From Leadbettera azotonutricia ZAS-9 (GTDB lineage: Bacteria; Spirochaetota; Spirochaetia; Treponematales; Breznakiellaceae): a stretch of 64,000 nt of DNA. The stretch covers positions 1,349,121 through 1,413,120 of the forward strand of contig NC_015577.1 of NCBI RefSeq assembly GCF_000214355.1. Reading direction: 5' to 3'. Shown here in pieces: positions 1-7,795 of this stretch. The notes under the pieces are model-generated. The model had not been told where the DNA came from, made no database searches, and saw only the letters and a program-made list of their open reading frames with translations. Position 1 is the stretch's first letter. Every line of letters begins with the position of its first letter. The translations under genes were made by a program, and so were the position numbers.

Positions 1-453
1 CTCAATTCCATCGTGATAGGCCTCGTCACTGTCGTTAAGCATGCTGTCGGAGATGATTTTGGTGAATTGCTGAATCAGGGTCAGCAATATCCGCTTGCGT
101 TCGAAATCGTCAACGGCATTTTTAAACTGATCCATATCCAGAAAGGCCGGCACAAATTGAGGGTTTGCCACCGCATGGCTAAAGGCCGTTTGGATAAAGC
201 CCCAGTTTTTGATCCCCGCCCCAACCAGGCGTATCCTGTCGTGGGGGGTAAAGGTGTTGCTGGACTTTGCCACCAGGCCCATGGCCTCGGTTAAGCTGGC
301 AGCAATCTTTTCCACCGTTTCGGTGCTGATCGCACCCTTTGACGTTTTTCTGCTGTTGGTTACTTCAAGGTCCGATGTTTTTTCGGTTCCCTTGAGATCC
401 GTCTTGATCCCGGCGGGGTTGCCCGCCATTTCTGCAACTAATTTTGTTGACAA
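1..453 (-). CDS. Hypothetical protein, 3' end cut by window edge
   Basis: A minus-strand frame stays open from a TTG codon at 453 to the window edge (151 codons). The TTG has a good Shine-Dalgarno sequence (AAGGA, 8 nt upstream); an ATG at 429 is the alternative start but has no such site. The visible protein begins LSTKLVAEMAGNPAG, has a polar N-terminal stretch rich in Lys/Thr/Ser, then a mainly helical part with the phrase IRLVGAGIKNWGFIQ. There is no signal peptide or membrane segment. I do not recognise the family. It is divergent from the repeat protein that starts at 681, so the two share the AT-rich 454-680 spacer. Confidence 0.6.
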   Translation of the reverse strand, partial: MSTKLVAEMAGNPAGIKTDLKGTEKTSDLEVTNSRKTSKGAISTETVEKIAASLTEAMGLVAKSSNTFTPHDRIRLVGAGIKNWGFIQTAFSHAVANPQFVPAFLDMDQFKNAVDDFERKRILLTLIQQFTKIISDSMLNDSDEAYHDGIE

Positions 454-680
454 GATGTTTGTCCTTTTGCTTTCCGGGCCCGGATAGCATACATATAATA
501 TAATAATTTTTTATCCCATCGGAAATACTTTTTTGAAAAAAAATACAAAAAAGCAAAAAAATTTACGCTATTGATAATGAATGGGAGGCAAAAGTTGCCT
601 TTTTTCAAAAGAAAAATTTGCTAGTTTCAAATGAAATGCTTATATTTAATTCATCATGTGTATTTACAATAGGAGCATCT

Positions 681-2564
681 ATGAAAAAAAATCTTTTTAG
701 AACTATCCTGTCGGTAAGCGTTATGGCGCTAGTGTTTCTTATGACCCTCGCAGTATGCGGTGGGAACAGTCCCTCTGATCTGCCATTAACTCCTGATGTA
801 TATGTGGCAGGGCATGAAACCAGCGGCGACTTTGGAGCTAAAGTATGGAAAAACGGCATGGTAACAAACCTTACCGATGGCACAAACGCTGCCTGGGCTA
901 ACTCGATTTACGTATCGGATGGCGATGTGTATGCGGCAGGAAGGGAAAACAACGGCAGGAGTATGTCAATAGCCAAAGTATGGAAAAACGGCGTAGCGAC
1001 AAACCTTACCGACGGCGCGAGCTATGCCAATGCCTCTTCGGTTTACGTGTCCGGCAACGATGTATATGCGTCAGGATACGATGACACTATAGCCACAATA
1101 TGGAAAAACGGCGTAGCGACAAGCATTACCGATGGCGCAAGCTATGCCAATGCCGCTTCGATTTACGTGTCCGGCAGCGATGTATATGCGGCAGGATACG
1201 ATGGCAAAATAGCCACAGTATGGAAAAACGGAGTGGCAACAGACCTTACCGATGGCATAAATTCCGCTGAGGCCTCTTCGATTTACGTGTCCGGCGACGA
1301 TGTATATGCGGCAGGATATGATGGCAAAATAGCCACAATATGGAAAAACGGAATAGCGACAAGCCTTACCGACGGCGCAGGCTATGCCAATGCCGCTTCG
1401 ATTTACGTGTCCGGCAGCGATGTATATGCAACAGGAGTTGAATCCAACGGCAACACTCACATAGCCAAAGTATGGAAAAACAACGGAGCAATAAACCTTA
1501 CCACCGGTACAAGCTATGTTGAGGTCTACTCGGTATACGTATCGGGCGAAGATGTATATGTGGCAGGAAGCGAATACAGCGACAGCGGCATGCCAGTAGC
1601 CACAGTATGGAAAAACGGCCTGCCAACAAGCCTTAGCGCAACCCCTGCTGATGCGTATTCGGTATACGTGGAAGGCGGCGATGTATATGTGGCAGGAAAT
1701 TATCGGGGCAGCAATTCTGCGGCCAAGATATGGAAAAACGGCACAGTAATAAACCTTACCGATGGCGCAAATGAGGCTAATGCCAACTCGGTATACGTGT
1801 CCGGCAACGATGTATATGCGGCAGGACATGATAGCAAGGTAGCCAAAGTATGGAAAAACGGCGTAGCGACACGCCTTACCGACGGCACAAAATATGCTAA
1901 TGCCGCTTCAGTTTACGTGTCCGGCAGCGATGTATATGCGGCAGGATACGATGGCAATACAGCCAAAGTATGGAGGAACGGAGTAGCAACAAACCTTACC
2001 AGCGGCACAGTTGATGCCGAGGCCGTTTCAATTTACGTATCCGGCGGCGATGTGTATGCGTCAGGATACGATGGCAATACAGCCAAAGTATGGAAAAACG
2101 GCACAGCGACAAGCCTTACAGATGGCACAAGCTATGCTCAAGCCAACTCGGTTTATGTATCGGGCAGCGATGTCTATGCGGCAGGAGCTGAATACAACGG
2201 CAGCGTTTACGTAGCCAAGGTATGGAAAAACGGCGTCCCAACAAACCTTACAAATGGCACAGACGATGCCTGGGTTAACTCGGTTTATGTATCGGGCGAC
2301 GATGTATATGCGGCAGGAGTTGAATCAGACGGCATCACGTACATAGCCACAGTATGGAAAAACGGCGAAGCGACAAGCCTTGCCGACAGCCCACATGGCG
2401 CTGAGGCCAACTCGGTTTATGTATTGGACGGCGATGTATATGTGACGGGATATGAATTCGGCGACAATGGCACACCGGTAGCCAAAGTATGGAAAAACAG
2501 CGCAGCGACAAACCTTACATACAGTCCAAATCATGGAAAAGGTTTTTCGATATTTGTGAAATAA
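681..2564 (+). CDS. Secreted or lipid-anchored 14-repeat WKNG protein
   Basis: The start at 681 is chosen because AGGAG lies 5 nt upstream and the protein then opens with a signal sequence (MKKNLFRTILSVSV...) ending in LAVC, a loose spirochaete-type lipobox. An in-frame ATG at 618 has no such support. After a short linker, about 14 units of 40-48 residues follow. Each has a strand pair VYVSG.DVYAAG followed by A.VWKNG.ATNLTDG and a variable turn; some units carry a longer loop (for example VESNGNTHIA). The last unit ends in SIFVK, which looks like a closing strand. This pattern suggests an extracytoplasmic beta-propeller-like or beta-solenoid fold. No catalytic residues are evident. Function is unknown; a surface or periplasmic binding role is an inference. 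The protein is 627 aa. Confidence 0.88.
   Translation: MKKNLFRTILSVSVMALVFLMTLAVCGGNSPSDLPLTPDVYVAGHETSGDFGAKVWKNGMVTNLTDGTNAAWANSIYVSDGDVYAAGRENNGRSMSIAKVWKNGVATNLTDGASYANASSVYVSGNDVYASGYDDTIATIWKNGVATSITDGASYANAASIYVSGSDVYAAGYDGKIATVWKNGVATDLTDGINSAEASSIYVSGDDVYAAGYDGKIATIWKNGIATSLTDGAGYANAASIYVSGSDVYATGVESNGNTHIAKVWKNNGAINLTTGTSYVEVYSVYVSGEDVYVAGSEYSDSGMPVATVWKNGLPTSLSATPADAYSVYVEGGDVYVAGNYRGSNSAAKIWKNGTVINLTDGANEANANSVYVSGNDVYAAGHDSKVAKVWKNGVATRLTDGTKYANAASVYVSGSDVYAAGYDGNTAKVWRNGVATNLTSGTVDAEAVSIYVSGGDVYASGYDGNTAKVWKNGTATSLTDGTSYAQANSVYVSGSDVYAAGAEYNGSVYVAKVWKNGVPTNLTNGTDDAWVNSVYVSGDDVYAAGVESDGITYIATVWKNGEATSLADSPHGAEANSVYVLDGDVYVTGYEFGDNGTPVAKVWKNSAATNLTYSPNHGKGFSIFVK
795..2546 (+). repeat. 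Tandem protein-coding repeats (about 120-150 bp units)
   Basis: About 14 imperfect tandem units encode the WKNG repeats. The phrases gatgtatatgcggcagga and gtatggaaaaacggc recur nearly unchanged, while the codons for the turn vary. The near identity at DNA level between neighbouring units (for example around 1080-1420 and 1920-2100) suggests recent expansion or gene conversion. The repeats also create long antisense open frames that are not genes. Confidence 0.9.
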
Positions 2565-2569
2565 GCGTC

Positions 2570-3811
2570 CTATGTCCCGCTCGGCGTTTTAACCTCTTCC
2601 TTCTCCACATTGATCGTGGCCGCGTAAACGCTGTTCAGCAGTCCCAAAAACGCCGAGAGTGAGAAGAGCACTTCAATCCCCGTGACCTTCCATATCCATC
2701 CTCCCATAAGGGCGATGAATATGCTTATCACGTGGTTGACCGAGATACCTGTGGAGAGGGTGGCGGTGATTTCCTCCTGGCTCGAAGCTATGCGCTGCAC
2801 GTAAATGTTGCTTGCCATGCTGGCCATGGAAATTATCGAATCCAATATATAATTGACGCATACCACTATGAATGCGATATGCGGCGGAAAGAGACGGTGG
2901 GAAAATCCGTAAAGGAGGCAGACAACGATAAGGATGAGGGTGTCGCAGACCATGACCACTTTGTAGCCCAGCCTGTCGATGATGCGGCCTACCAGGGGGT
3001 TCAGGAAGAAGCCGAAAACAGCGCAGATGCCCAGGAGCATGGCGATGATGGAAGTATCGGCGCCGTATTGGAGAATCAGCACATAAGGCGCAAAGGTAAT
3101 AAAGATCTGTTTCCGGGCGCCGTAGAAAACTTCGAGCATGTAGAATTTGGTGAATTTTTTTGCGAAGTAGAAACGGCGCCTTTGGGATTTTAAAGTGGTT
3201 TCCTGCAAGGCCAATGACACCAATACTGCGGCAGTCATAAGGGCTGTGGCAGCGGCAAAAATTATCCTGAACTGCATAATATCATTGCGCTTAAATCCGA
3301 TGCGGGACATGATATAAAAAAGGCCTGTTACGATCACATAGCCGGCGATATTCCCCAGCTGGCCAATGGCGCCCGAGAGGCCCAGAGCCGCGCCTGATTT
3401 TTCCCGTTTTGCAAGGTCCAGGGTAAGGGTGGTTTTCACAGGCATGATGATGTGCTCGCCCGAGCTGAAAACCACCATGAAGATCACCACTACAAACTTG
3501 ACGCCCACAAAGTTGACGCTGGAAAGGAGGAGCCCCACGAGGCCCGCCGCCATGAGGGCGGAGCCTATCTTGAAAATGCGGCTGTCGGAAAAACGGTACA
3601 TCAGGGCCAGGATTATCACCACCAGGAGTCCCGGGATTTCCCTGAAGAATTCCACAATGCCCCGTTCAAAAGGGCTGATATGGACAATTTCCGCAAGATA
3701 GTTATCCTGAATGCCCCTGTACAAGCCATAAGCTATCCCCGAGAGCACAAGGACACTCAGAAACCTGGCCACCTTTGCATCAGGCCGGTAGATGTCATTA
3801 AAGAATTTCAT
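2570..3811 (-). CDS. MFS-family transporter
   Basis: This is a membrane protein of about 413 aa with roughly 12 hydrophobic segments in two bundles (LSVLVLSGIAYGLYRG, LLVVIILALMYRF, and so on) and a charged central loop around residues 200-215 (QETTLKSQRRRFYF), which is the usual MFS layout. Substrate is not predictable. I prefer the ATG at 3811 (MKFFNDIYRPD...) because the hydrophobic region begins soon after it. An upstream ATG at 3856 would add 15 residues and overlap the control region of the divergent gene; neither start has a clear ribosome site. The gene converges with the repeat-protein gene, leaving 5 nt between them. Confidence 0.8.
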   Translation of the reverse strand: MKFFNDIYRPDAKVARFLSVLVLSGIAYGLYRGIQDNYLAEIVHISPFERGIVEFFREIPGLLVVIILALMYRFSDSRIFKIGSALMAAGLVGLLLSSVNFVGVKFVVVIFMVVFSSGEHIIMPVKTTLTLDLAKREKSGAALGLSGAIGQLGNIAGYVIVTGLFYIMSRIGFKRNDIMQFRIIFAAATALMTAAVLVSLALQETTLKSQRRRFYFAKKFTKFYMLEVFYGARKQIFITFAPYVLILQYGADTSIIAMLLGICAVFGFFLNPLVGRIIDRLGYKVVMVCDTLILIVVCLLYGFSHRLFPPHIAFIVVCVNYILDSIISMASMASNIYVQRIASSQEEITATLSTGISVNHVISIFIALMGGWIWKVTGIEVLFSLSAFLGLLNSVYAATINVEKEEVKTPSGT

Positions 3812-3891
3812 ATATATGAAATGATGTACAATTCCAGCCCTTTTGCATAGCCCCATAAAAAGATATAATACGGTTGTTGCAAGGGGGATTT

Positions 3892-4749
3892 ATGCAAAAC
3901 AGAATGCTTTGCGGAATACTTTTCGGCGCCATGGCTTCGGGCGTTTTTGGCGCTGAAGGCGATGCGGTTTTTTCCTATAAAGTCGGAGCTTTCGATGTGT
4001 ATATGCTGGTGGAGAACCGGGGGCAGGGGAGACCGGGCATACTCATAGATGCCGATAAGGCCGCCCTGGATAAATACCTTCCCGGCGGCGCCTATCAATC
4101 TGAAACCAACACCGTCCTTATAAGGGGGCAGGGCAAAAACGTGGTAATAGACACGGGCTTTGGCGGGGCCATCTTTGACTCCATGAAGAAGCTGGGAGTC
4201 GATCCCGGCCAGGTGGACGCGGTGCTTCTTACCCACATGCACGGGGATCACATCGGGGGCATGCAGAAAGACGGCAAGGCCCTTTTCCCCAGGGCGAAAG
4301 TGTACCTGGCCCAGCAGGAGCGGGATTTCTGGACCAAAACCAATGTGAACCAGGGGGCTGTTGCTGCCCTCGAAGCCTACAGCGGCAAGGTCGAGACCTT
4401 CCTTCCCCGCGAACTGGGGACCACCCTTGCTGAAATTCTCCCCGGTATTTCCGCCATGGCGGCCTTTGGGCATACCCCAGGGCATACGGCTTTCCTTATC
4501 GAGTCTTCGGGGAAAAAGCTCCTTATCTGGGGGGACCTCATGCACGTGCAGGGCATACAATTCCCCCTTCCGGACATTTCTGTGACCTATGACACTGATC
4601 CCAAAATGGCAGCGGAGGTCCGCAGGAAGATCCTGGATTATGTGGTCAAGAACAGTATCCCTATCGCGGGCATGCACCTGACCTATCCTGCCATAGGCAC
4701 GGTGAAGGCGGATGGTTCAGGCTACCGCTTTGTGCCTGAGGGCATTTAG
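3892..4749 (+). CDS. Secreted MBL-fold metallo-hydrolase
   Basis: The start at 3892 follows AAGGGGGA at the right spacing. The N-terminus (MQNRMLCGILFGAMASGVFG) is a signal peptide, so the enzyme acts in the periplasm. The metal motif LTHMHGDHIGG (HxHxDH) is intact, with downstream His in GHTPGHTAF and the Asp of WGDLMH, as expected for a dinuclear zinc site of the metallo-beta-lactamase fold. The length (285 aa) fits the general hydrolase/lactonase branch more than true beta-lactamases. Substrate is unknown. A TATAAT at 3864-3869 is a possible -10 element. It is divergent from the MFS gene. Confidence 0.87.
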   Translation: MQNRMLCGILFGAMASGVFGAEGDAVFSYKVGAFDVYMLVENRGQGRPGILIDADKAALDKYLPGGAYQSETNTVLIRGQGKNVVIDTGFGGAIFDSMKKLGVDPGQVDAVLLTHMHGDHIGGMQKDGKALFPRAKVYLAQQERDFWTKTNVNQGAVAALEAYSGKVETFLPRELGTTLAEILPGISAMAAFGHTPGHTAFLIESSGKKLLIWGDLMHVQGIQFPLPDISVTYDTDPKMAAEVRRKILDYVVKNSIPIAGMHLTYPAIGTVKADGSGYRFVPEGI

Positions 4750-4782
4750 GCAGGCGGCGGGATGTCTGCGCTGTCAGGTGTC

Positions 4783-4811
4783 TTGCCCTCTCATCAAATA
4801 ATGTCTATATT
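4783..4811 (+). promoter_or_regulatory. Promoter of FKBP genes, near-leaderless
   Basis: TTGCCC at 4783-4788, a 17-bp spacer and TATATT at 4806-4811 form a plausible sigma-70 type promoter. The ATG at 4818 is only 6 nt beyond the -10 box, so transcription would begin at or next to the start codon. The GAAAGG touching the ATG would then be mostly outside the mRNA. Confidence 0.5.
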
Positions 4812-4817
4812 GAAAGG

Positions 4818-5750
4818 ATGAAAACCAATAAATATGCCGCGCTGTTTTTATCCTTTTTTGCTTTTTTAGTACTCCTTGGAGGCTGCAAAAAAGAAGCCTC
4901 TGCTCAGGAGAATGTTTTAAAAATAGACAAAGACACGAGTTATGCCATAGGGATGTACCTTGCTTCCCAATTCACCCTTCCTAATGTGAGTTATGAGTAC
5001 AAGTCCTTTTCGGAAGGGTTTAAAGCAACTACCGAAAAGGAAGAGCCGAAATTTTCTTTGGACGAGGGCATATCAAAAATACAGGCTGTCATTGAGCAGA
5101 TCTCGGCTAGAGATGAGACCGGCGCCCAGGATGAAGTCGTAAAAATAGATGTGGATACGAGTTATGCAATAGGGATGTACCTTGCTTCCCAATTCACCAT
5201 TCCTGATGTGACTTATAATTATCCTTCTTTTTCAGAAGGGTTTAAGGCTTTTGTTGAAGCCAAAGAGACAAAATTTTCCATGGATGATGCTATACCAAAG
5301 ATACAGGCTGTCTTTGACCAGGTAACCGCCAGGGAAGAGGTCAAGAACCAGGAGCTGGGTGCCAAAAACCTTGACGAAGGCTTGGCTTTCCTTGCCGAGA
5401 ACGGCACGAAGCCCGGCATCGTTACTACTTCTACGGGCCTTCAATATGAGGTCATAACCGAAGGCTCCGGCGCTAAGCCTACGGCCCAGGACGAGGTGAG
5501 GGTGGACTACGAAGGCACCCTGCTGGACGGGACGGTCTTTGATTCTTCTTACGCCCGGGGCGAGCCCATTGAATTTCCCCTTAATGGGGTTATTCCCGGC
5601 TGGACAGAAGGTCTCCAGCTTATGGCTGAAGGTTCAACCTACCGCCTCTTCATCCCTTCGGATCTGGCTTACGGTTCTCAAGGGGGTGGGCCCATCCCTC
5701 CCAATTCTACCCTTATCTTCAAGGTCGAGCTTTTGGCGGTGGTTAAGTAA
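4818..5750 (+). CDS. FKBP-type peptidyl-prolyl isomerase lipoprotein, duplicated N-domain
   Basis: A lipoprotein signal ends in LLGGC with Cys23 as the lipidation site. Residues of about 36-100 and 108-172 are two copies of the helical FKBP_N dimerisation domain: TSYAIGMYLASQFT occurs twice, each followed by SFSEGFKA and SKIQAV or PKIQAV. The catalytic FKBP domain fills the C-terminal 110 residues (DEVRVDYEGTLLDGTVFDSS, then GVIPGWTEGLQLM and AYGSQGGGPIPPN), with the usual aromatic binding-pocket residues. Known relatives (FkpA/Mip type) have one N-domain and dimerise through it. The protein should help fold exported proteins at the outer face of a membrane. The next gene begins directly after the stop codon, so the two are co-transcribed. 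Confidence 0.9.
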   Translation: MKTNKYAALFLSFFAFLVLLGGCKKEASAQENVLKIDKDTSYAIGMYLASQFTLPNVSYEYKSFSEGFKATTEKEEPKFSLDEGISKIQAVIEQISARDETGAQDEVVKIDVDTSYAIGMYLASQFTIPDVTYNYPSFSEGFKAFVEAKETKFSMDDAIPKIQAVFDQVTAREEVKNQELGAKNLDEGLAFLAENGTKPGIVTTSTGLQYEVITEGSGAKPTAQDEVRVDYEGTLLDGTVFDSSYARGEPIEFPLNGVIPGWTEGLQLMAEGSTYRLFIPSDLAYGSQGGGPIPPNSTLIFKVELLAVVK

Positions 5751-6479
5751 ATGAAGAATCCAATTCGCGCCCTCCTGCTTTTGATGGCTGCCTTGCATAT
5801 TGCGGCGCTTGGCTCTGTTTATGCCGAAGGCATTGCCGACGAGGCTGCAAGGGGGACTGAAAAATCCGACATGAGTTATGCTTTCGGCATGGCCATTGGC
5901 TCTGACCTCAAGCAGGCAGGGTTGGATTTTAATTATGCCGCCTTTACCCGGGGTTTCAGGGAGATCATCGAAGGCCAGGAAACCCGCTTGACTCTGGACC
6001 AGGCTGTAGAAAAAGTGCAGACCGCCTTCAGGGCTGCCATGGCCAAACAAGCCGAGTACAACCGCGAGCAGGAAGTGCGTTTTTTTGCCGAGAATTCCAT
6101 AAAGCCCGGGGTCAAGACTACTGTGTCTGGCCTCCAATATGAAGTGCTTACAGAAGGTACAGGCGCCCAGCCGGAGCTGTCCGACTTTGTGCGCGTCCAC
6201 TACCGGGGCGCCCTCCTGGACGGGGTTATCTTTGATAGTTCCTATGACCGGGGCGAGCCTGTGGAATTCCCCCTGGACGGGGTCATCTCCGGCTGGAGCG
6301 AGGGCCTCCTCCTCATGAAAGAAGGGGGCAAAAGCCGCCTCTACATCCCTTCGCGCCTTGCGTATGGCGCCCAGGGCGCAGGCAGCGCCATCCCGCCCAA
6401 TGCGACCCTTATCTTCGAAGTTGAATTGCTGGAAATCATCCCCCCGCCGGAGGGGGACGATTTATATTACGATGAATAG
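5751..6479 (+). CDS. FKBP-type peptidyl-prolyl isomerase, secreted
   Basis: The ATG follows the TAA of the previous gene with no gap, which indicates translational coupling. A cleavable signal peptide (ALLLLMAALHIAALGSVYA) is followed by one FKBP_N domain (MSYAFGMAIGSDLKQAGLDF, about residues 40-110) and a catalytic FKBP domain (VRVHYRGALLDGVIFDSSYD, GVISGWSEGLLLMKEGGKSR, AYGAQGAGSAIPPNATLIFE). There is no lipobox Cys, so it should be soluble in the periplasm, unlike its lipid-anchored neighbour. The two proteins are clearly paralogues with the same domain order. A short acidic tail (EGDDLYYDE) ends the protein. Confidence 0.9.
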   Translation: MKNPIRALLLLMAALHIAALGSVYAEGIADEAARGTEKSDMSYAFGMAIGSDLKQAGLDFNYAAFTRGFREIIEGQETRLTLDQAVEKVQTAFRAAMAKQAEYNREQEVRFFAENSIKPGVKTTVSGLQYEVLTEGTGAQPELSDFVRVHYRGALLDGVIFDSSYDRGEPVEFPLDGVISGWSEGLLLMKEGGKSRLYIPSRLAYGAQGAGSAIPPNATLIFEVELLEIIPPPEGDDLYYDE

Positions 6480-6491
6480 CATGGTTGTATA

Positions 6492-6516
6492 AAGCCCAGG
6501 GGCTTATTTGTTTTTT
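6492..6516 (+). terminator. Possible weak terminator after FKBP operon
   Basis: AAGCCC and GGGCTT form a 6-bp stem with a 2-nt loop, followed after ATTTG by six T residues. The loop is shorter than ideal and the T-run is offset, so the call is weak. The site overlaps the stop codon of the convergent NDK-like gene. Confidence 0.3.
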
Positions 6517-7691
6517 AAATACGCTCCTATTATCTCCCCAAGGGGGTTTTGCTCCAGGCAGACGATTTTCTTTTCCCGTTCGTAGCTGTCCTGGGAGTCT
6601 GAGGCATGGGCGGTGTTGACCATTATGCTGGAGCCGAATTCGCGGCGTATAGTGCCGCCCGGCGCTTTGAGGGGATCTGTGGGGCCAAGGACATCCCGGA
6701 TTTTTGAAATGGCGTCTTCGCCTTCGTAGACCAGGATCATGCACATAACCGGTCCGCTTTTGTCTGCGTCTTCAGGGGGACAGACGCCGGGGCGGCAGCC
6801 GGACATAAATTCTATTATCTTTCTGAACTGATCCACTGCATATTCAATACCGAAACTTTCAGCCAGGGCATTTTCGACTTTTTTGTCCAGGGGAACCTGG
6901 AATTCTTTTTCCAGAATTTCCCTGGCCTTTTGGCCGAAAAGAGGGGCCAGTTTTTCTTTTAAGCCGCCCTCCACGGGTCCGTAAAATTCCAGGGCCTGGT
7001 GCATGGAAAAACGGTGCACTTTGATGCCCACTATGCGCAGGCCGGTTCTGGAAAACATATCGATAATGGTTCCGGGCTTGGATGAAGCATATTTCCAGTT
7101 GTCCGGCTTGAGAATCACCAGGGTGCGTTCAATCTTCGAAGGCTCCGGGTAATTCATATTCTTGATGATGTTTTCGTTGTTTTTGAGGAGATAACGGGAA
7201 AAGAGTTCCAGGTTTTCGTCGGCCAGCACCTGCTGCCTTGGAGTAAGGACCGCGGGTTCAAAATAGATGATTTCTTTCGGGTTATCCGGGGAAAAAATAA
7301 GGTCGGCATAGGTATCCCTGATGGTTTCGCCGTTGATGGATTCTATGCTGCGGTTTTCGGGGAAGAGGGCGCCGCAGATGTCCGAGAGCTTGCGGCAGGC
7401 GTTTTCGCCCCTGAAGATGAGGATCAGGGTACGGTGCCGCCTTCCGCCCGAAGGGCTTAAGCTTCTGATGATGTAATCGGATAAGAGATCCGCACCGCTG
7501 TTCAGGTTTTCCTGGTTCTGGCTTCGCAGGGAAGCTGCGTATTCCCGGGCAAATTCTGCATCCGGCGCAATCATCTGGGCGCCGACCAGTTCCAAATCCA
7601 AACGGGATAGGAGCCGGGATATAACGCCCCCTGTCCTGCTCTTGGCAATGGTATAAGGGGTCACCATCACATAAGAGAGGGTTTTTTCCAT
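6504..7691 (-). CDS. Tandem nucleoside diphosphate kinase-like protein
   Basis: The protein of 395 aa holds two NDK-like halves. The second half (about residues 186-380) opens with ERTLVILKPDNWKYA, the NDK entry strand, and contains NTAHASDS, which matches the active-site motif NxxHxSD with the phospho-accepting His at about residue 362. The first half (about 1-150) has the same order (YVMVTPYTIAKSRTGGVI, INGETIRDTYADLIFSP), but the His position reads DLIFSPDN, so it lacks the catalytic residue. Standard NDK is about 140-150 aa and single-domain. One active and one dead domain suggests a regulatory or altered role rather than housekeeping NTP supply. The start has AGGAGA 9 nt upstream. It is divergent from the EF-G gene. 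Confidence 0.82.
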   Translation of the reverse strand: MEKTLSYVMVTPYTIAKSRTGGVISRLLSRLDLELVGAQMIAPDAEFAREYAASLRSQNQENLNSGADLLSDYIIRSLSPSGGRRHRTLILIFRGENACRKLSDICGALFPENRSIESINGETIRDTYADLIFSPDNPKEIIYFEPAVLTPRQQVLADENLELFSRYLLKNNENIIKNMNYPEPSKIERTLVILKPDNWKYASSKPGTIIDMFSRTGLRIVGIKVHRFSMHQALEFYGPVEGGLKEKLAPLFGQKAREILEKEFQVPLDKKVENALAESFGIEYAVDQFRKIIEFMSGCRPGVCPPEDADKSGPVMCMILVYEGEDAISKIRDVLGPTDPLKAPGGTIRREFGSSIMVNTAHASDSQDSYEREKKIVCLEQNPLGEIIGAYLKNK

Positions 7692-7761
7692 TTATGTGTA
7701 TCTCCTGTTCTTGAATAAATTTAGCATGGGAAGCCCCCTTTTGTCCATGATAATTTATGTT

Positions 7762-7788
7762 TATAATGAAAAGCTGCTTAATAAGGAG
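7762..7788 (+). promoter_or_regulatory. Probable -10 element and Shine-Dalgarno of EF-G gene
   Basis: TATAAT at 7762-7767 is a perfect -10 hexamer in the NDK/EF-G divergent spacer. The -35 region is unclear (TTTTGT at 7739-7744 gives a 17-bp spacer but a poor match). AAGGAG at 7783-7788 is 7 nt from the ATG at 7796 and settles that start over an in-frame upstream codon at 7757. Confidence 0.45.
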
Positions 7789-7795
7789 TTTTTTA

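Noticed and set aside
1071-1829. Long antisense frame (252 codons) within the repeat gene
   Set aside because: It is the mirror of the tandem repeats and shows only repeated phrases with no start signal; the sense gene has a signal peptide and ribosome site.
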